Source of the DNA: Vitrella brassicaformis
Taxonomy: Eukaryota > Sar > Vitrellaceae
Direction of reading: 5' to 3'
DNA: 64,000 nucleotides
NCBI GenBank assembly: GCA_001179505.1
Contig: CDMY01000306.1
Coordinates: forward strand, 10,281-74,280
Under the pieces are notes generated by a model. The model ran no database searches. It saw only the letters and a list, made by a program, of their open reading frames with translations, and was not told the origin of the DNA. This document shows positions 11,963-25,578 of the stretch, piece after piece. Within the stretch, counting starts at the first letter, position 1. Every line of letters begins with the position of its first letter. A program made the translations under genes and the position numbers.

Positions 11963-14900
11963 CCACCGTTGTCCTGTGTGTGTCTGTGTGTGTGTGTGGC
12001 CAGACACTCCCTGCCCGCATTGGAGCTGCTGGATGCCCGGGACAACATCATCGCAGGTGAAGGCAATATATATCAGAGCTTTGTACTTCCCGCTGGTGGC
12101 GATTTGTCTACTGTGCTCTCCTTGCGTTCAGTGGTTGACGGCTTGCCGCGTGCTCCTGTGCTGCGTCAGCTGCTTCTCGACGATAATAACATCACGCCAT
12201 CAAACATCGACCCACACCTGCAGGTCACTACCATACCATCCGACACACAAGGCACTTTGAAGACCCCTCCATCCGTTCATCGATCATTCCGTGCGTTTCA
12301 GCACCAGGAACTGACTTCGGTCTTCCTCTCGCGCAACCGACTCGGCCACAAGCCAGCCACGGAATCATCGCCCTCTCAGCGCTCACCGCCATCGACATCG
12401 ATTGACCCGCCCATTTCGCCAGACCGGCTCAGGTCACAGTATGCAGCCCCAGGCGCAGCGTCGCCCGCCACTGGCGTCACCAATGGCCGGTCGCCGCCCT
12501 CGATGAGCAGAAGCGGGTCGAGTGGGTCGCCTGGTCGGTGGGGTGGCGGCATGGGAGGCGTGGAGAGGTGGCACTGGCACATGGGCCGGCTGCAGGTGCT
12601 GGATTTGAGCTCCAATGGGCTGACAATGGTGCCTGACTTGAGGGGATGCCGGGCGCTGGAGTCTCTGTCCCTCAGGTGAGCAGGGAGGGAGGGGAGCGAT
12701 CGCACACATCAAGACGTGTTGGTTTGCAGGGACAATGTGTTGGCGTCTTTGAGCGGCATGGCGACCAGCGATGAGCCCTTGTCGAGCCTGACCTTCCTAG
12801 ACGCAGCGTACAACGCCATCCAGGACCTAGACGCTGCCACACTGGCGACCTTCGGTACGCAATAACTGCTCCACACACCATTCTTATAGATAGCAGATTC
12901 ATGCTGCGTATGATGGTCCATCAGGTTCGCAGCTTCGCACTCTGCTCCTGATGCGCAATCCCATTGGCAACTGCGACAGGCTCATTCAGACATTCCAAAG
13001 CGGAGAGGTACGAACACACACAAGATGGCACATGGCACAGGTGACACCATTTCAGTTGCTGTGTCCTTGTCCCATCAGGCCGGCGAGCTCCGCCATTTGG
13101 ATCTGCGTGACACTCCGCTGACATTCGCCTTCTATCCGGGCTCTCAGGTTTTGCCGGCCAACCCGTGGGAGACGACGCTCGACATCGCCTCATATGACCT
13201 GGAGACCGCCGCAGGCATGCCAATGGACGACGCCACTATGCTGGCCAGAGACCAATACAGGTGGGGAACCCATGTGCACAAAGTTCCCTGTCCTGTTCTC
13301 TCCCTTGTTCTCATGTGAGTGGGTCCCTTTCAATGGTTGTCTCAGGGCGTCTCTGTTGGCCGCGTGTCCGCTGCTTCAGACCCTCGATGCCATCCTGGTG
13401 TCGACGCACGACAGGCGCCGCAGCACCGACACGCCCCCACTCATTCCCAAGCCCTCCCCCCTGCCAGACAAACGGCTGTCGTTCAACTCGCAGGGCCTGG
13501 CCCTCCTGCCGCCACCGCCTCCCTCACACACCACCCTCGAGGACGGCTTCGCGTCAGTGACCCACCGGCTGAGGGAGAGGCCCTCCGGCAGCTTCGTCCT
13601 GGAGAGCACCATGGACGTGTCGCCCAAGCAGGGGGGCACCAAGGCATCGCCATTCCTGACGCTGACCAACCCCCAGGAGCTCGGCAGCTCGTTCGAGGCC
13701 TACTTCATGAACCCCGCCAGGCACAAGGGCGGCCAAGGGACTTTGCCGGTGGAGCCGCCGTCGGTGTCGCCACCAAGGACGCCGCCCCAGCCGACATCGC
13801 TGCATGGGCCGACGGGGCAGGTGCAGGACATCACCACCGGCTACCCCACGATGCAGCCATCGGACCTCAGGTACAGCAAAGAGGCGGTCCACTTCCACCT
13901 CGATCCTGAATTCGACACCCCTGTGGGCGCACGTGAAACCCATGACGGCTCCCCGTCCGGCGGCACCGACCTCAACATGACCCCGCGCACTCGGCAGCGC
14001 CGCACCTGTCGTGTGTGGATCCTGGCGCCCAGCAAGCCCGCCCACCTGCCGCCCAACAGCGTCACTGTCCCCTACGACATGGGCAACGAGGGGGGGACGC
14101 TCGTGCTGTCGCATGAGGCATCGTGGGAGGAGGGCGGCGGTGGCTCGCCCACACGCACATCCATCCAGCGGGCTGGTGGGCCGAGGCGGGATGCGATGGA
14201 GGCTGACGACGGGTCATCTCCTGAGAGGCCGATGGCGACGGACGTTCATGAACGGCCGCCAGCGCCGTTGCCGACAGGGGAGGTGCCGCAAGCCCTCCAT
14301 CGTGCGATGGGCGATGCAACGGCCCAGTACCGGTGGACGTCAGCTCCGGCAATGGAGCAGCGACGGCCCGAGAAGCCTCAAGAAGGGCTGGGATGGTCCG
14401 GGAGCATCGTGTACGTGGAGACCCCCAGCCCCCAGCAGACGCAAATGCGGCGAGTGTCTGCCCCCGTCAGTCGCATCAGGCCCCATCTTAGTATGTCGCC
14501 AACATTCAAGCGTGCGCCCCTATCGACGTCGAGTGACGAGGACGAGAGGCTGCAGAAGGAGCGACTGGCTGGCCGTGGCCGCCCCAGCGAAGAGAGCGAG
14601 TCGCTCCACCTGACGCCGCCGGCAGGGAGGAGCGACGGCGGCACTCCTGATGGGTCGACAGGGGCGATGCGGCCACGTCTGGTCGGCAAGGCGTCGCTCG
14701 AGAGGATTCAAGAGCATGAAGAGGAACACATGCAGCAGGAGTCACCCCACTCTGGCGGTCAAGCCCTCCGCATGAGCCGCATGCCGTCTCGAGCTGCCGC
14801 CTCCCAGGCGCTGTCATCCCAGCCCTCTCTCCAGCCTGCTGCCTCACCCTCACGCGACGGCCTGATGGATGGATCTCCACGCCAGCCGGACAGCGGGAGG

Positions 14901-17900
14901 CTGCCGCCTTCTCGAGGCCAGAGCACCCGGAGTGTTGCCGCATTACCGGCTGAGGAAGGCGTCGAAAGAGACGGCCGTCAGCCCTCTCGTCACTCTACCA
15001 GAAGGGGCGACACGACCCTCAGAACAACACCTGACCGACAGTCGTCTCGGGAAGCCGCCAGAGAGTATCGCGAGATGGGTGACGAGAGGAGGCCGGCCAA
15101 GGAGGACAGGGGAGCCCACTCCATCTCTCGGTCACGTACGTACGAGCCGCCATCTGGCGCTCGAGCGGAGCCGCGCCAAGGTCATGTGGAGCGGGCCAGG
15201 ACGGACCGCTTCGACGGCGTGATGGATGCTGCAGGGTCGACAGGGGCCTTCCACAACGGGGATGGAGCTCCAGCTGCAGCTGCGCGCACCGCTACCAGAG
15301 AGGATCCAACAAGGGAGGACAGCCGACCCGACGGCCTGTCGCCTTCCAGCCCGTCACCGAGGAGGCACCCTGACATGAACTACCGGCTAGACGACGCACA
15401 ACCATCGCGTGGACCATCCCGTGCGCCATCTTCCATGCCCGTGTCGCCGTCAGCCGCGAGGCAGAGGGCCGTTGGTCCAGGTATGTCAAGAACGGACGGC
15501 TTTGAGGCTCACAGGCCACCAGAGCGGGACCCGCGTGGGCAGCGAGGCTTCGACAGTGGCTACGACAGGTCGGCTGCGGCGTCCCGAGCCCGCACACGAG
15601 AAGACATCACCTCTGACGGACGGGATGAAGCAGTCCTCAGGGAGTATGTGTCGCACGATGATGACAGCGGCCCACATGACCGTCAGGTCCCTGCCACCCG
15701 ATCACCATCCAGGCGCGCTGAGACGAGCTACCAGCCAGAGGATGCGCAGCCACTAGGTGTGCCGTCACGCGGACCGTCCTCTCTGCCCGTGTCGCCATCA
15801 GCAGCGCACCACGTATCCTTCGGTCCAGACGGGGCCGATAGTTTTGACGATGGTCGGAGGGGACCTGCCATGGATGAGACGCTTGAGGGGCGATTGACAA
15901 GGACCCTAGGCGAGGGGGAGGTGGCTGCAGCCGACGAGCGTGAACACAGAGGGTCGGCTCCATCGCGGGGCCGCACCCAAGAAGGCCTGCGGTCAGAGGC
16001 AGCGAGGCCGCAGCCCTCAAGCGAGGACATGCAACGATACGATGAAGGTCCTGTCAGCCGATCGCCAAGCAGACGGGTCGACATGGGCTACCAGCCAGAT
16101 GCTGAACTGCCATCGCCCCAGCGTCAGCAGCCCTCACGTCAGCCGACACTGCAAGGCGACACGGCCGCCGCAGGACCAGTCGACAGACAGCCGTCGAGGC
16201 AGCTAACAGCCGACAGGCATCAGGCGGAGGACGATTGGCAGAGGAGCGACGGTCTCAGGGATGATGGTGTCTCACGCTCTCGGACACACGAGCCATCGCG
16301 AGATGGTGCGGGGTCTCGAGGACCGTCTTTTCATGCCGAGAGGGCCATGACGGACCGATTTGACGACAGGCAAGGAGGGCCGATGCGCGAGAGGGAGATG
16401 CACGAGGGCGGCAGTGAAAGAGAAGTATATCAGCGTGACCAGCGGCTGCCTGGAGCCTTCCGAGCTCGCACACGAGAAGACATCGGCTCTGGTGGAACGG
16501 ACCAGGACATGACGAGGGAGGACATGTCGCGCCAAGGCAGCCGACGGGACGGCGGGGGCTCGCCTGTCAGCCGATCCCTGTCCCGCCCAGCAGAAGATGA
16601 TCAGCCATGGCCCCAATACAGCCGGGAGGAATCACGAGTGCCTTCCTCCATGCCTGTATCGCCATCAGCAGCGCGGCAGAAATCCCTGCGTCCAGAGAAG
16701 GTGCCGACGGAGCGATTTGATGACGTTCGCGGCGGGTCAAGAGAGGGGCGGTTCCAAGAGGGACTGCGCGAGAGGGAGGCGGGGCTCGGTGACGGTGGGA
16801 GAACGGACTATGACGGTGAAGGCGGCCCTGCGGCAGCTTCGCGCGGCCACACGCGAGATGACCTCATTTCTGATCGAAGCCAGGAGGTCACTGGCCATAT
16901 TGTCTTGCGTGAGGACAGCCGATACGATGACCGACCGCCTACCAGCCGGTCACCGAGCAAGCACACTGATCTGCGCTACCGGCTAGACGACGCGCAGCCA
17001 TCGCGTGGACCCTCTCGCGTGCCATCTTCCATGCCCGTGTCGCCATCGGCAGCACAGCAGATGAGGCACGAGAGGGGGCAATATCGGCAGCAGAGCTTCC
17101 GGCGGGATGGCCGCCCTGATGAAGCTTTCGACGAGCGACACTATCCAGCAGACGACCGTGAAGACCGCCGCTCGCCATCCCATAGCGATGTGGCCCCTTT
17201 CCGTTCCAAGGCGGGCGAAGGGCGCCAGCGCACTTACAGCTACGACGATCGCAGTGCGGCGTGGCCACCGCCCATCCCCATGCGTGATGCCAGCCAGTCC
17301 ATGACGCCCCGACGCGACGATGACGACGGCTACGTCCGACCGCCTGCACAGAGGCCTGAGGACGAGAGGCTGCCGTTGCGGCACAACCAAGACGAAGGGA
17401 GAGCAATGGGCCCACCGGCCATCGCCGACAGGAGAGCGGCGGAATCCTTTCATGAAGACGGCAAGGGGAGCGGGGGTAGTGGGTCGCCGACTGCTCGAGT
17501 GTCTTTTCCGGACGCCCCGGACGAGCCGCCTGGTGCGCGCGGAGTCGACATGCATTACCGGCGAGGGGGGACAGAAGAGGACGGCCGCACCGATCGGGGC
17601 TATCCGCCTCACGACAAGCCCACTGGTGCGGACAGGCGCGACGATTATGTAGAGGAAGACGAACGGCGAGGAGACGCCATGGGTCAGCAACGAGGACGGG
17701 ACGGGCGGCAAATGGCAGGGGAGGGGAGAAGTGAGTCGTTTGTTGAAGGTGCCAGGGGCAGGGATGACGGTTTGCCACCTGCCCGAGGGGGTTCCTTCCG
17801 AGATGGGCCAAGGAGGGCTGACATGTACGGCAGCCGCGAGCCTACGAGGGATGGCCAACGAGAGGTGGAGCTTCATGGGCGCGGTCCATCCACTCATGAG

Positions 17901-20900
17901 CTGGCAGCAGAGGACGACGGCTTCCCGGAGCGGGTCATTCACTTCGAGGGCACGGCTTCCATCCACGACTCACCAAGGTCACCTGGTCGGCAGCGAACAC
18001 GGGAGGCTGCTGACATCGATGACTTTGCGGATCGCGGCCGCTCAGCACACGACCTGCCATCTGCAAGGGATAGATATGACGAGCGTGCCGTGGATCATCA
18101 GAGGGGTGCCTCCTTCTATGCAGGAGATGTGAGCCGTCAGCAGTCCCAGCCAGCGCCGCTTCAACCCTCTCGGGGCCCGACCGCCCAGCTGTCGCCACGG
18201 CAAGCCACTCGGGGATCAGCACACATGGAGAGGGGCCAGACATACCAGGAACACTATAAGGATTATGATGGTGAGGAAGAGCCGGAGCATGAGACGCTTT
18301 CCCGCCAGCCTTCGTCTTATCCCCCAGCCGCTCGGGACAGCCCAGGTCGATATGACAGCAGACGGGACCTGGAAGACGCTCGTGGTGCGAAAGACCTGTC
18401 GCCGCAGAGGAGCCGCGAACCCCTATCAAGTCGGCAAGCCTCGCGACCCCTCTCCAGTCGACAGCCGTCAGGCCCGCCGCATACACAGCGAGATGAATAT
18501 GACCGGCCGTCAAGCCGCGATCTCCATCCAGGCCCTTTCCGGTCTCGCGATGACATGAGAGGTGCCGCATCGTACGCTGAGACCGATCGGGCGCTGTCGA
18601 GACCGACCACGAGACAGCGGAGCGAGGCTGTTGTGGATGAACAAGACGACACCGCACTTCGGCAGCAGCGATCAATGGGGACACGTCGAGAAGAGGACGG
18701 CAGGTCCCCGGCTGGGATGGGTCAGCGGCTTCCCTTTCACATCTCTGATGGGCGTCATCTTGCCCCCTCAGTCGCGGCATCGCGTCAGCCCACAGGCGAG
18801 CAGATCGCATACTCGCGCGAGCGGACCCGCGAAGAACAGCTGCCGCCTGAGGAGGAGCGGGTCGACACGTCGCATCGACCAGCCCGCGAGAGGGATCAGA
18901 GGCCGCCCCCTCGATCCGACAGCTCGCCTCTCGGACCAGACGAACGTCCCCCTGGCCGCCCACAAGCTGGTCGCACCCAGACGTGGAGCGCTGAGGCTCA
19001 GGAGGGCCCGACACGGACGTCCACAATGAGAGCGGCAGTGGATGATCGCAGCGGCATTGATGAAGGGGAGGTCGCTGCATGGATTGCCGAGTTCCTCGAC
19101 ACGATGGCTGCCGAGCTATCTGGGCAGGGCCCGCACATCCAGGGAGGAGAAGGTGTCGACGCGGGGACGGCTGCGCTCTTGAAGATCGTCGCAGAGGCGA
19201 GGCCGGCGGGTGGAAGGGACGGGCTGCCGGGGCGTGCGGCAACGCTCCAGCCCGAGCGTCTGCGTGATTTGTCCCGGCAACTGAGTGCGCCCAACATGAG
19301 CCGGGCTGTGGCTGAAGCGCTGCGGGCAAGGCAGGAGGCAAGACAGCAGGCCGGGCGGCAGCAAGGGCAACAGGCACCACACGAGAGACAGGAAGGGGGC
19401 ACCATGCCACAGGCCGACACGGATGGGCCAGTGTCGCCCGAGCAGCAGCAGCAGGGAGAGCAGGCTGGCGAGGGTCAGGTTCGGTTCGCCGAGGCAACTC
19501 AGGTGTTAGCAGAGTCTCAGGTGCCCCACCGATCGTGGACGGTGGACATGCTGCGCCAAGACCAGGTGCAGCGCCCATCCGACGACCTGCGAAGAGTGGT
19601 AAGTGTCAGTGCAGTGCATGCTATACTTTTGCGTTGTCAACCCCAACCTGGCCACTCATGCGAACACTCCATCGCTGCGTACGTTGTGTTGTGTGTATTC
19701 CCATTCATTCAGCGAACTGGCGGCGGTGCTGACGAGGCGAGGCGTGAAGGTATGGCGACGCAGCCCTCTCGCGAGACGGCCCTCAGCCCACCGCTACCCG
19801 GCCGGCCGCTGCAGGCGCTGCCCTCAGGGGCAGTGGAGAGCGAGGCGCCTGACCTCTCTCGGCCCAGCACCATGGCATGGGACGCCTCGCCACGACAGCC
19901 CAGTGAGAGGGGAGCCGACGAGTACCCCAGTGACCGGGAGGGCACCACCGCCCGGCAGCCAACACAGAGTCGTCCATCGTCCAGGGCCGCCACCTCTGCG
20001 TACCCCTCTCGGCTCGGCACGGGCGACAGCATCCCATCGGATGAGTCGCTGGAGAGGCAGAGGAGCCGGATTTCGGACAGGAGTGGCCGAATGGGCGATA
20101 CAGAAGAAGGGCAGCGGCCGGCACCTGCCGATCAGGCGGCTCACGAACCTGCGGGGGGCCGCCCGCCTGAGCGCGTTGATGCGTCGCAAGCGCCCGTCGA
20201 GTACGCTATGAGTGACGAGGGCTTCAGCGTTGTCGAGGCTCCCCAGCCACCACCGCAGCAACAGCCACCACCGCAGCAACAGCAAGGCGGCCCCCCGCAG
20301 TCTCGTCATCTCGGCAGCAGCCAAGAAATGTCCTGGCGGTTTCCTCCCGGCATTTTCCAAGACACCCCCTTCTCATCAGCCACAGTGTCGCGGGAGAGCC
20401 TGGGCGAGGTGATCCTGTCCAGCGACCCTCCCTCACGGCAAGGGACGGACAGGTGGGGCCGCGGACAGGCCCCCCCGCAGCGCCACATCGGCACGCAGCC
20501 CTCGTCACTGCTCACACCCGTGACTGAGGAGCCAGACGAGGAGAGCCACCAGGAGGACAGGAAACAGCCGCCCAGAGACCAGTCCACGTCGACATCCGAC
20601 CTGACGGAGGACAGCACCAAGATGATCGAGTCGCGCCAGCTGCCACCGCGGCCGTCGGGTGCTCCCAGACGACACACAGGCGGCGACAGTCCTGAGGAGG
20701 GTGGTGGTGCCATGCCGATGCCGCCAGAGGCAGGAGCCGTCCGTCTCAGAGACGCCGGGGTGCAGGCTGAGTACCATGAGGTCGGCGGGCCGCTACTAGA
20801 GGGCCCAATCATGCCAACTCGAGCACGGCAAGAGGGAGCCGCGGCGGCGGCTGCTGATGCTGTGGGCCGTTGGATTGGTGAGACCACCAAGGCTCCACGC

Positions 20901-23900
20901 AGCTATGGGCCACCAACCGATGACGGACCCGCCCGAGGAGGCCTGGATGAGCAGGGGTCGATGTCAGCGGGAGTGTCTCAAGGAGCGACCATGGACAGCG
21001 CCTCCTTGTCTGGCTCGCCTGCCGCTTCGATTGCCAGGGGTGCCCCCGACATGCACATTCGCGTCGTGTCGGCCGCCGGAGAGTCCCTGGACCGCCAGCC
21101 ATCACAACCAGGGGCAGAGGATGGGGGTATTTCGCCAGCATCCCAGCGCAGCCAAGCGGCCTCCGCGAGCAGGCAGCCTACACTCTCACAGCAGGCCTCT
21201 CACTACCCGCAGCCATCCCTGGCAGAGCAGCCGTCATCACTCTCACCGCAAGGCATCCGCGGGGAGGAGGTGCCCTTGGGAGCAGCACGGACTGTGAGCA
21301 GCCAGCCGATGGAAAGCGGAGCTGTGAGTCGTCTTGGGTCTGCTGGCGAGCCTGAAGGAGGTGCAGGGGAGTGGGAGGTGATTCAAGATGCTCAGCAAGC
21401 TGCAAGAGGGGTGTCAGGTGAGGAGCCTGCAGTGGGCCTCACGCGCTGCCCTGCAGTGACGGACCTCCACATGACGCCTGACCTGAGAGAATTCCGGCAA
21501 AGCGACACTGCAGCGGTGAGAGGTGTCCAACCGTCATCCGCAGCCCAGCAACGCACAGTGAGGGCGGAGGGACCGAAGCCCGTCATGGACACTTCAGAGG
21601 ACACCCTTCCGGCCCAAGCACCGACTACGCAGCCCCCGTCGCAAAACAGAAGGCCCGACGACACAGCGGCACCAATCAAGCCGGTCGTCGCGCAGCCACG
21701 TAAAGGAGTGGCCGAGTCCGGCCCATGGGCAGGGCAGCTGAGGCATGACGCAGCCGGCACATCCCCCTACCGACGGGTCGTCTCGGCTGGCGCGGGTGGT
21801 CAGGGACTACAGATAAGAGCAACGGTCGATGATACTACGGTTCCCGCAGAGGATGTGCGCTTCCCAGCTGCCCCTTCTGCCGCACCTGCTGTGCCTGGTG
21901 GGGCACCTGAAAGCCCTGAGGACTGGCAGAAAGCGACGTCACGCGGATCACCTGCCACGCCATTCTTCGGTCATCCCGCAGCCAGCCGCTCCCCTGCTGT
22001 CACTGCACGGCCTCCACAGGAGCCGACCAGCGCTGCGCAAGTCGTTGCAAGACCCCTTGACCAACGCATCGAGAGCGGCGAACAGGGAAAGACGGCGTCG
22101 ATAGAGGCACAGCGGGAGTTCCAGGGTGATGGCAGCACTTTCTCCTTCGATGGAGAGCGCAGGGAGACGGCCCAGCCACCAACGCGGCAAGAGACGGGGC
22201 AGGTGCGAACCCCCACACGACACGTACACAAAATTCACGGATTGGATTGGGTTGTCTCGTCTGTGGTCGCTTTCCTTCAGGCTGCCCCGTTGCAAAGCGA
22301 CGCAGAGCGGCAGATGGCGGGCAGGCACAGCTTCGTGGACGACATCCGCCAACGCATCCAGGAGGTGACTCCTGCTGCAGCTGTCCCGCCACCTGCTGGG
22401 CAGCTCCTGAGCACATCGCCATCGCCATCTTCACCGCCGGTTGCCAGCGGCCTCTCACCGGCAAGCACCGCCCCGCGGCTCACGCCCTCGCCTGCTCTCG
22501 CCGGCCCAAGCAGTCTGGCGTTCGAGCAGCTGCCCGCCTCTGCATACCTGCCACCAGCAAGAGCGACCCCCACAGCAGCACTGCCGCCATCCCACGGCCG
22601 GAGGTCCCCAGAAGTGGCTCAGGCATACAATGACCTGGCGGCGCTGCGCGGCGATGTAAGGAGAGGGGCTGAGGCGAGAGCGAGAGACCCCCATCTGCTA
22701 CCGCCCCTCAAGCCGCCCTCCCCAGGGCCGTTCGGCAGCCTGATGGGGGCGCAGACCGACAGGGGGCTGCCGAGCCACCACCCAAACACCACAGAGGCTG
22801 CGTGGCGTGACGATCGTGCCAGCAGCTTGCGCGAGGGCTTCCTCACCTCGCGTGGGCGGAGACCTGTGCGCGGGGCGAGGCGGCTGCTCGACTCGGCCGA
22901 GTATCTCAGGTACCTGCAGGAGCAGAAGGAGGACGTCCTGCGCCGACTTGATGCCGTCCGGGCCGACCTGCGTGCCCCTCTCAATGTGGACGCTGCCATT
23001 GGTCTGGGATCCGTGTCGTCAGCATCCTCTGACATGCACGTCGAAGCGGCGGCCTACTCTCGCATAGACGACCTGATTGCTGGTGACAGAGACCCACTGG
23101 CCCTCACCTACACCTCTCCCGGAGCCCGCCACACTGCCTTTGAGGACGTCGAGACACAGCTGCTGCTGGACTCCATCAGACGGTCGTCGGAGGAGGCGGC
23201 CAACGTGAGGCAGAGGAGCTGGCGTTCGCGTGAGGCAGAGGAGCTGCGCGACCAGCTGCTCCAACAGAGACGAGGGAGGGCATTGCTGCCGGAGGACAGC
23301 ACTGACCACGAGCCCCCATGGCCGCCACGACCGTCTCGGATCCATGCCCATCTCAACCCAGAGAGGAATCCTCATGCGGCTGCAACCTCCCTCCCGCCCA
23401 CCCCACTGGTGCCTACGAGGCCGACCGAGAGCGTTCCCGGCTTCGCCGACATCTCACTGCAGCCGACAGGCATCATGCCGAGTGCGTTGCCCCCCCGGAA
23501 CCTTCAGACCCTGTCCTTGCCCCGGCAGGCATCCCCTCCGACACGCGTCAAGATGAGAGCTGGCGATCGTGAAAGTGGCCTCCCGTTGCCATCGCGCGTG
23601 CCATCACTCAGCGGCACAGCTGCTCAGGGGCGCTCAGAGCCGCTTCATTTCGGAGGGGATGAGAGAGTGAAGGGCATCCTTGAGGGAGTCCAGCGTCGGG
23701 TGGCTGACCGAGACGATGGCCTGACGCCTTCAGACGTGTCTGCGTTGCTGGAGCAGCTTGTGCGCGACGTCGTCGCGACTGCGGGGCCTGGTGGTGGAGG
23801 GCCTCTGGAGGGCATGGAGAGGGTGCTCCGGCAGGCGCTAGAGAAGGCACAATCCTTCTATGGACAGGGTGGGCGCCATATCAGAAATATCGGCATCAAT

Positions 23901-25578
23901 GGGTTTGCCCACTTCCTCCCCTTTGTGCTGTGCTTGCAGGTAAGGGTGGAGCGACCGTCATCACCCGCAGCGCCTTCTTGGCAGTGGCCGAGTGGGCAGC
24001 CAATCAGCTACGCCGCCTGCAGGACGGCGTGCAGGAGGTGCGACAGCTCAGCCAGCGACCTCCCGGTGTCGACTCGTCCCGTCTGCTGCAGCAAGGCGTC
24101 TCCATCACGCCACACCAGCCTGCCCACCCCTCCGACACCACCCTCCCCGCCCTCTCGCGGCCAGTGTCCCCCTATCGTGCTGCCCATGGGATCGTCCCCG
24201 AGCCCGTGCTCTCCTTCCGTGACGATCCATTGGAGCTCGACCAGAGGGACGTCATCGCACCGTCTGAGAGTGGGCCGCCGCTGTCTGTGCACATGGGGCG
24301 GGTGGTGGGGAGGCCGACGGGAGATCGCAAGGCGGCCACCCTGCTCGAGTACGCCGTGCGCAAGCCACTGCAGCTTCGCTGCATGAGGGGCACCGACGGG
24401 TCGGCGATGAGGGACGCCACGCTCGTGTGTGCCGTCGTCGAGAGCGACGAGAGGAGACAAATTGAGGTGGGTGGGTGGAAGCATGATAAAGCAGGAAGAC
24501 GGGAATGTGCCCACTTGTCGCTTGTGCGGCGACATGCATGTCGTCGGTGCGGTGTGGTGCAGGATATGATAGAGTCGCAGTCACACATCCCCGCTGCCAC
24601 AGGCCCCTTCTTCACCCGACGCATCATCAAGACCTACGCGCCCCGGCTGCAGGCAGGAATCGCCCGGCTGTGTCGGCGCGACTGTGCCGCCCTCAAGCCC
24701 GCATACCGATACAGCTATGGCGACCGCAGCGTTTCTGCCGGCACTGGCGAAGGGGACGACTCGGAGATCGACGAGGGGGTGGTCACGTGCGATGTGCCCC
24801 GATGTGTCCTGAACAGCCTGTTTGTGCTGTTCTATGCCGCCCCGACGGATGCTCTCACCAAGATCGTGACTTCGCCCTTCGGCTTTGGGGCGGTGATGGT
24901 GGAGGGGAGGGACGGGAGGGGAGTGCAGGGCTGTGCGGCCGTCAAGGTCCTGCACTTCGCTGAAGACCTTGTGCAGGTGAGATAGATGGCCACGATGAAG
25001 CCAAGAAATAAGGAAGGGGGCCTCACAGCTGCTCATGTGTGTGTGTGTGTCTGTGTGTGTGTGTGTTTAGGCTGAGACGCTTCGGTTTCTGACATGGGGT
25101 CCCGAGCAGACGCCGCCGTCGGGGTCGAAGCGGCTGCCGATCAAGAGAGTCGTGTTGGCTCTCGTCGCACTCGGCAACTGCCTCACCGCAATGATGTCCT
25201 TCCAGGTGAGAGCAACACATCGCCCCGACTCTGTGTGGTGCCGTATGTGTGGTGGTCTGGTCTGTTCAGCATGCCCTTGAGACGGTAGAGGGTCAGCGGC
25301 TGTTCTGCCGCGCTGACGAGCGGGGCTACGATTCGGTGTTCTTCCCGGATGTGCGTGTGTATTCCATCCTGATACCGCCAGAGGCGCAGACCACCAACAA
25401 CCCTCACGCCCCACCGTACGCACAGACGAGGGAGGATGCAGGCAGACACACACACAGGCAGGCGGGGGACACTCAAACCACGACACGGCTTCTTCTCTGT
25501 GTGTGTGTGTGTCTGTGTGTGTGCAGCTTCTATCGTGCCATTCCTGGGTATCTTCTCGAGTACTGCGACAGCACATGA
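11137..25578 (+). CDS. Giant leucine-rich-repeat / disordered protein with PARP-like C-terminal segment
   Basis: About 4,350 residues. Part 1 (11137-13260, ~480 aa, ten short exons) is an SDS22-like leucine-rich repeat domain: HSLSLRSNRLPVISEAF, LQHLDLSGNFLADE, LRRLYLRNNRLQEAE, LEELDLCGNALRDV, LQVLDLSSNGLTMVPDL. Part 2 (13347-23871, ~3,450 aa, essentially one giant exon with two small in-frame introns) is disordered, rich in R, S, P, Q, D and E, and includes degenerate repeats around PSSMPVSPSAARQ. Part 3 (23941-25578, ~425 aa, five exons) is folded. Its end has the motif order of a PARP catalytic domain: LFVLFYAAP, KVLHFAEDLV, VVLALVALGN, GYDSVFFP and a terminal PGYLLEY. The H-Y-E triad is missing. 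LRR and disordered calls are firm; PARP kinship is inference. Start at ATG 11137 fits the first LRR exon (splice at 11222). The product may be a cytoskeletal or scaffold protein. Confidence 0.8.
15180..17100 (+). repeat. Degenerate tandem protein repeats (~115-125 aa) in the disordered region
   Basis: Units recur at about 15,380, 15,720, 16,080, 16,600 and 16,975. The best preserved block is YRLDDAQPSRGPSR followed by PSSMPVSPSAA. Between these come R-T-x-x-F-D, RARTREDI and SPSRR signatures. The first and last units still share long stretches of nucleotide identity (around 15,380 and 16,977). Confidence 0.75.
19599..19712 (+). other. Probable 114-bp in-frame intron
   Basis: GTG/gtaagt donor and ttcag/CGA acceptor bound 114 bases (38 codons) without a stop. 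The enclosed sequence is T/G-rich and reads as hydrophobic and cysteine-rich residues unlike the flanking disordered protein, so it is most likely an intron that can also be read through. Confidence 0.65.
22203..22280 (+). other. Probable 78-bp in-frame intron
   Basis: CAG/gtgcga donor and cttcag/GCT acceptor bound 78 bases (26 codons) without a stop, again with composition unlike the surrounding exon. Confidence 0.65.

Noticed and set aside
17935-19578. Minus-strand open frame of 547 codons
   Set aside because: It is antisense to the disordered exon of the giant gene. High GC and a biased repeat composition keep the opposite frames open; it has no domain or splice context.
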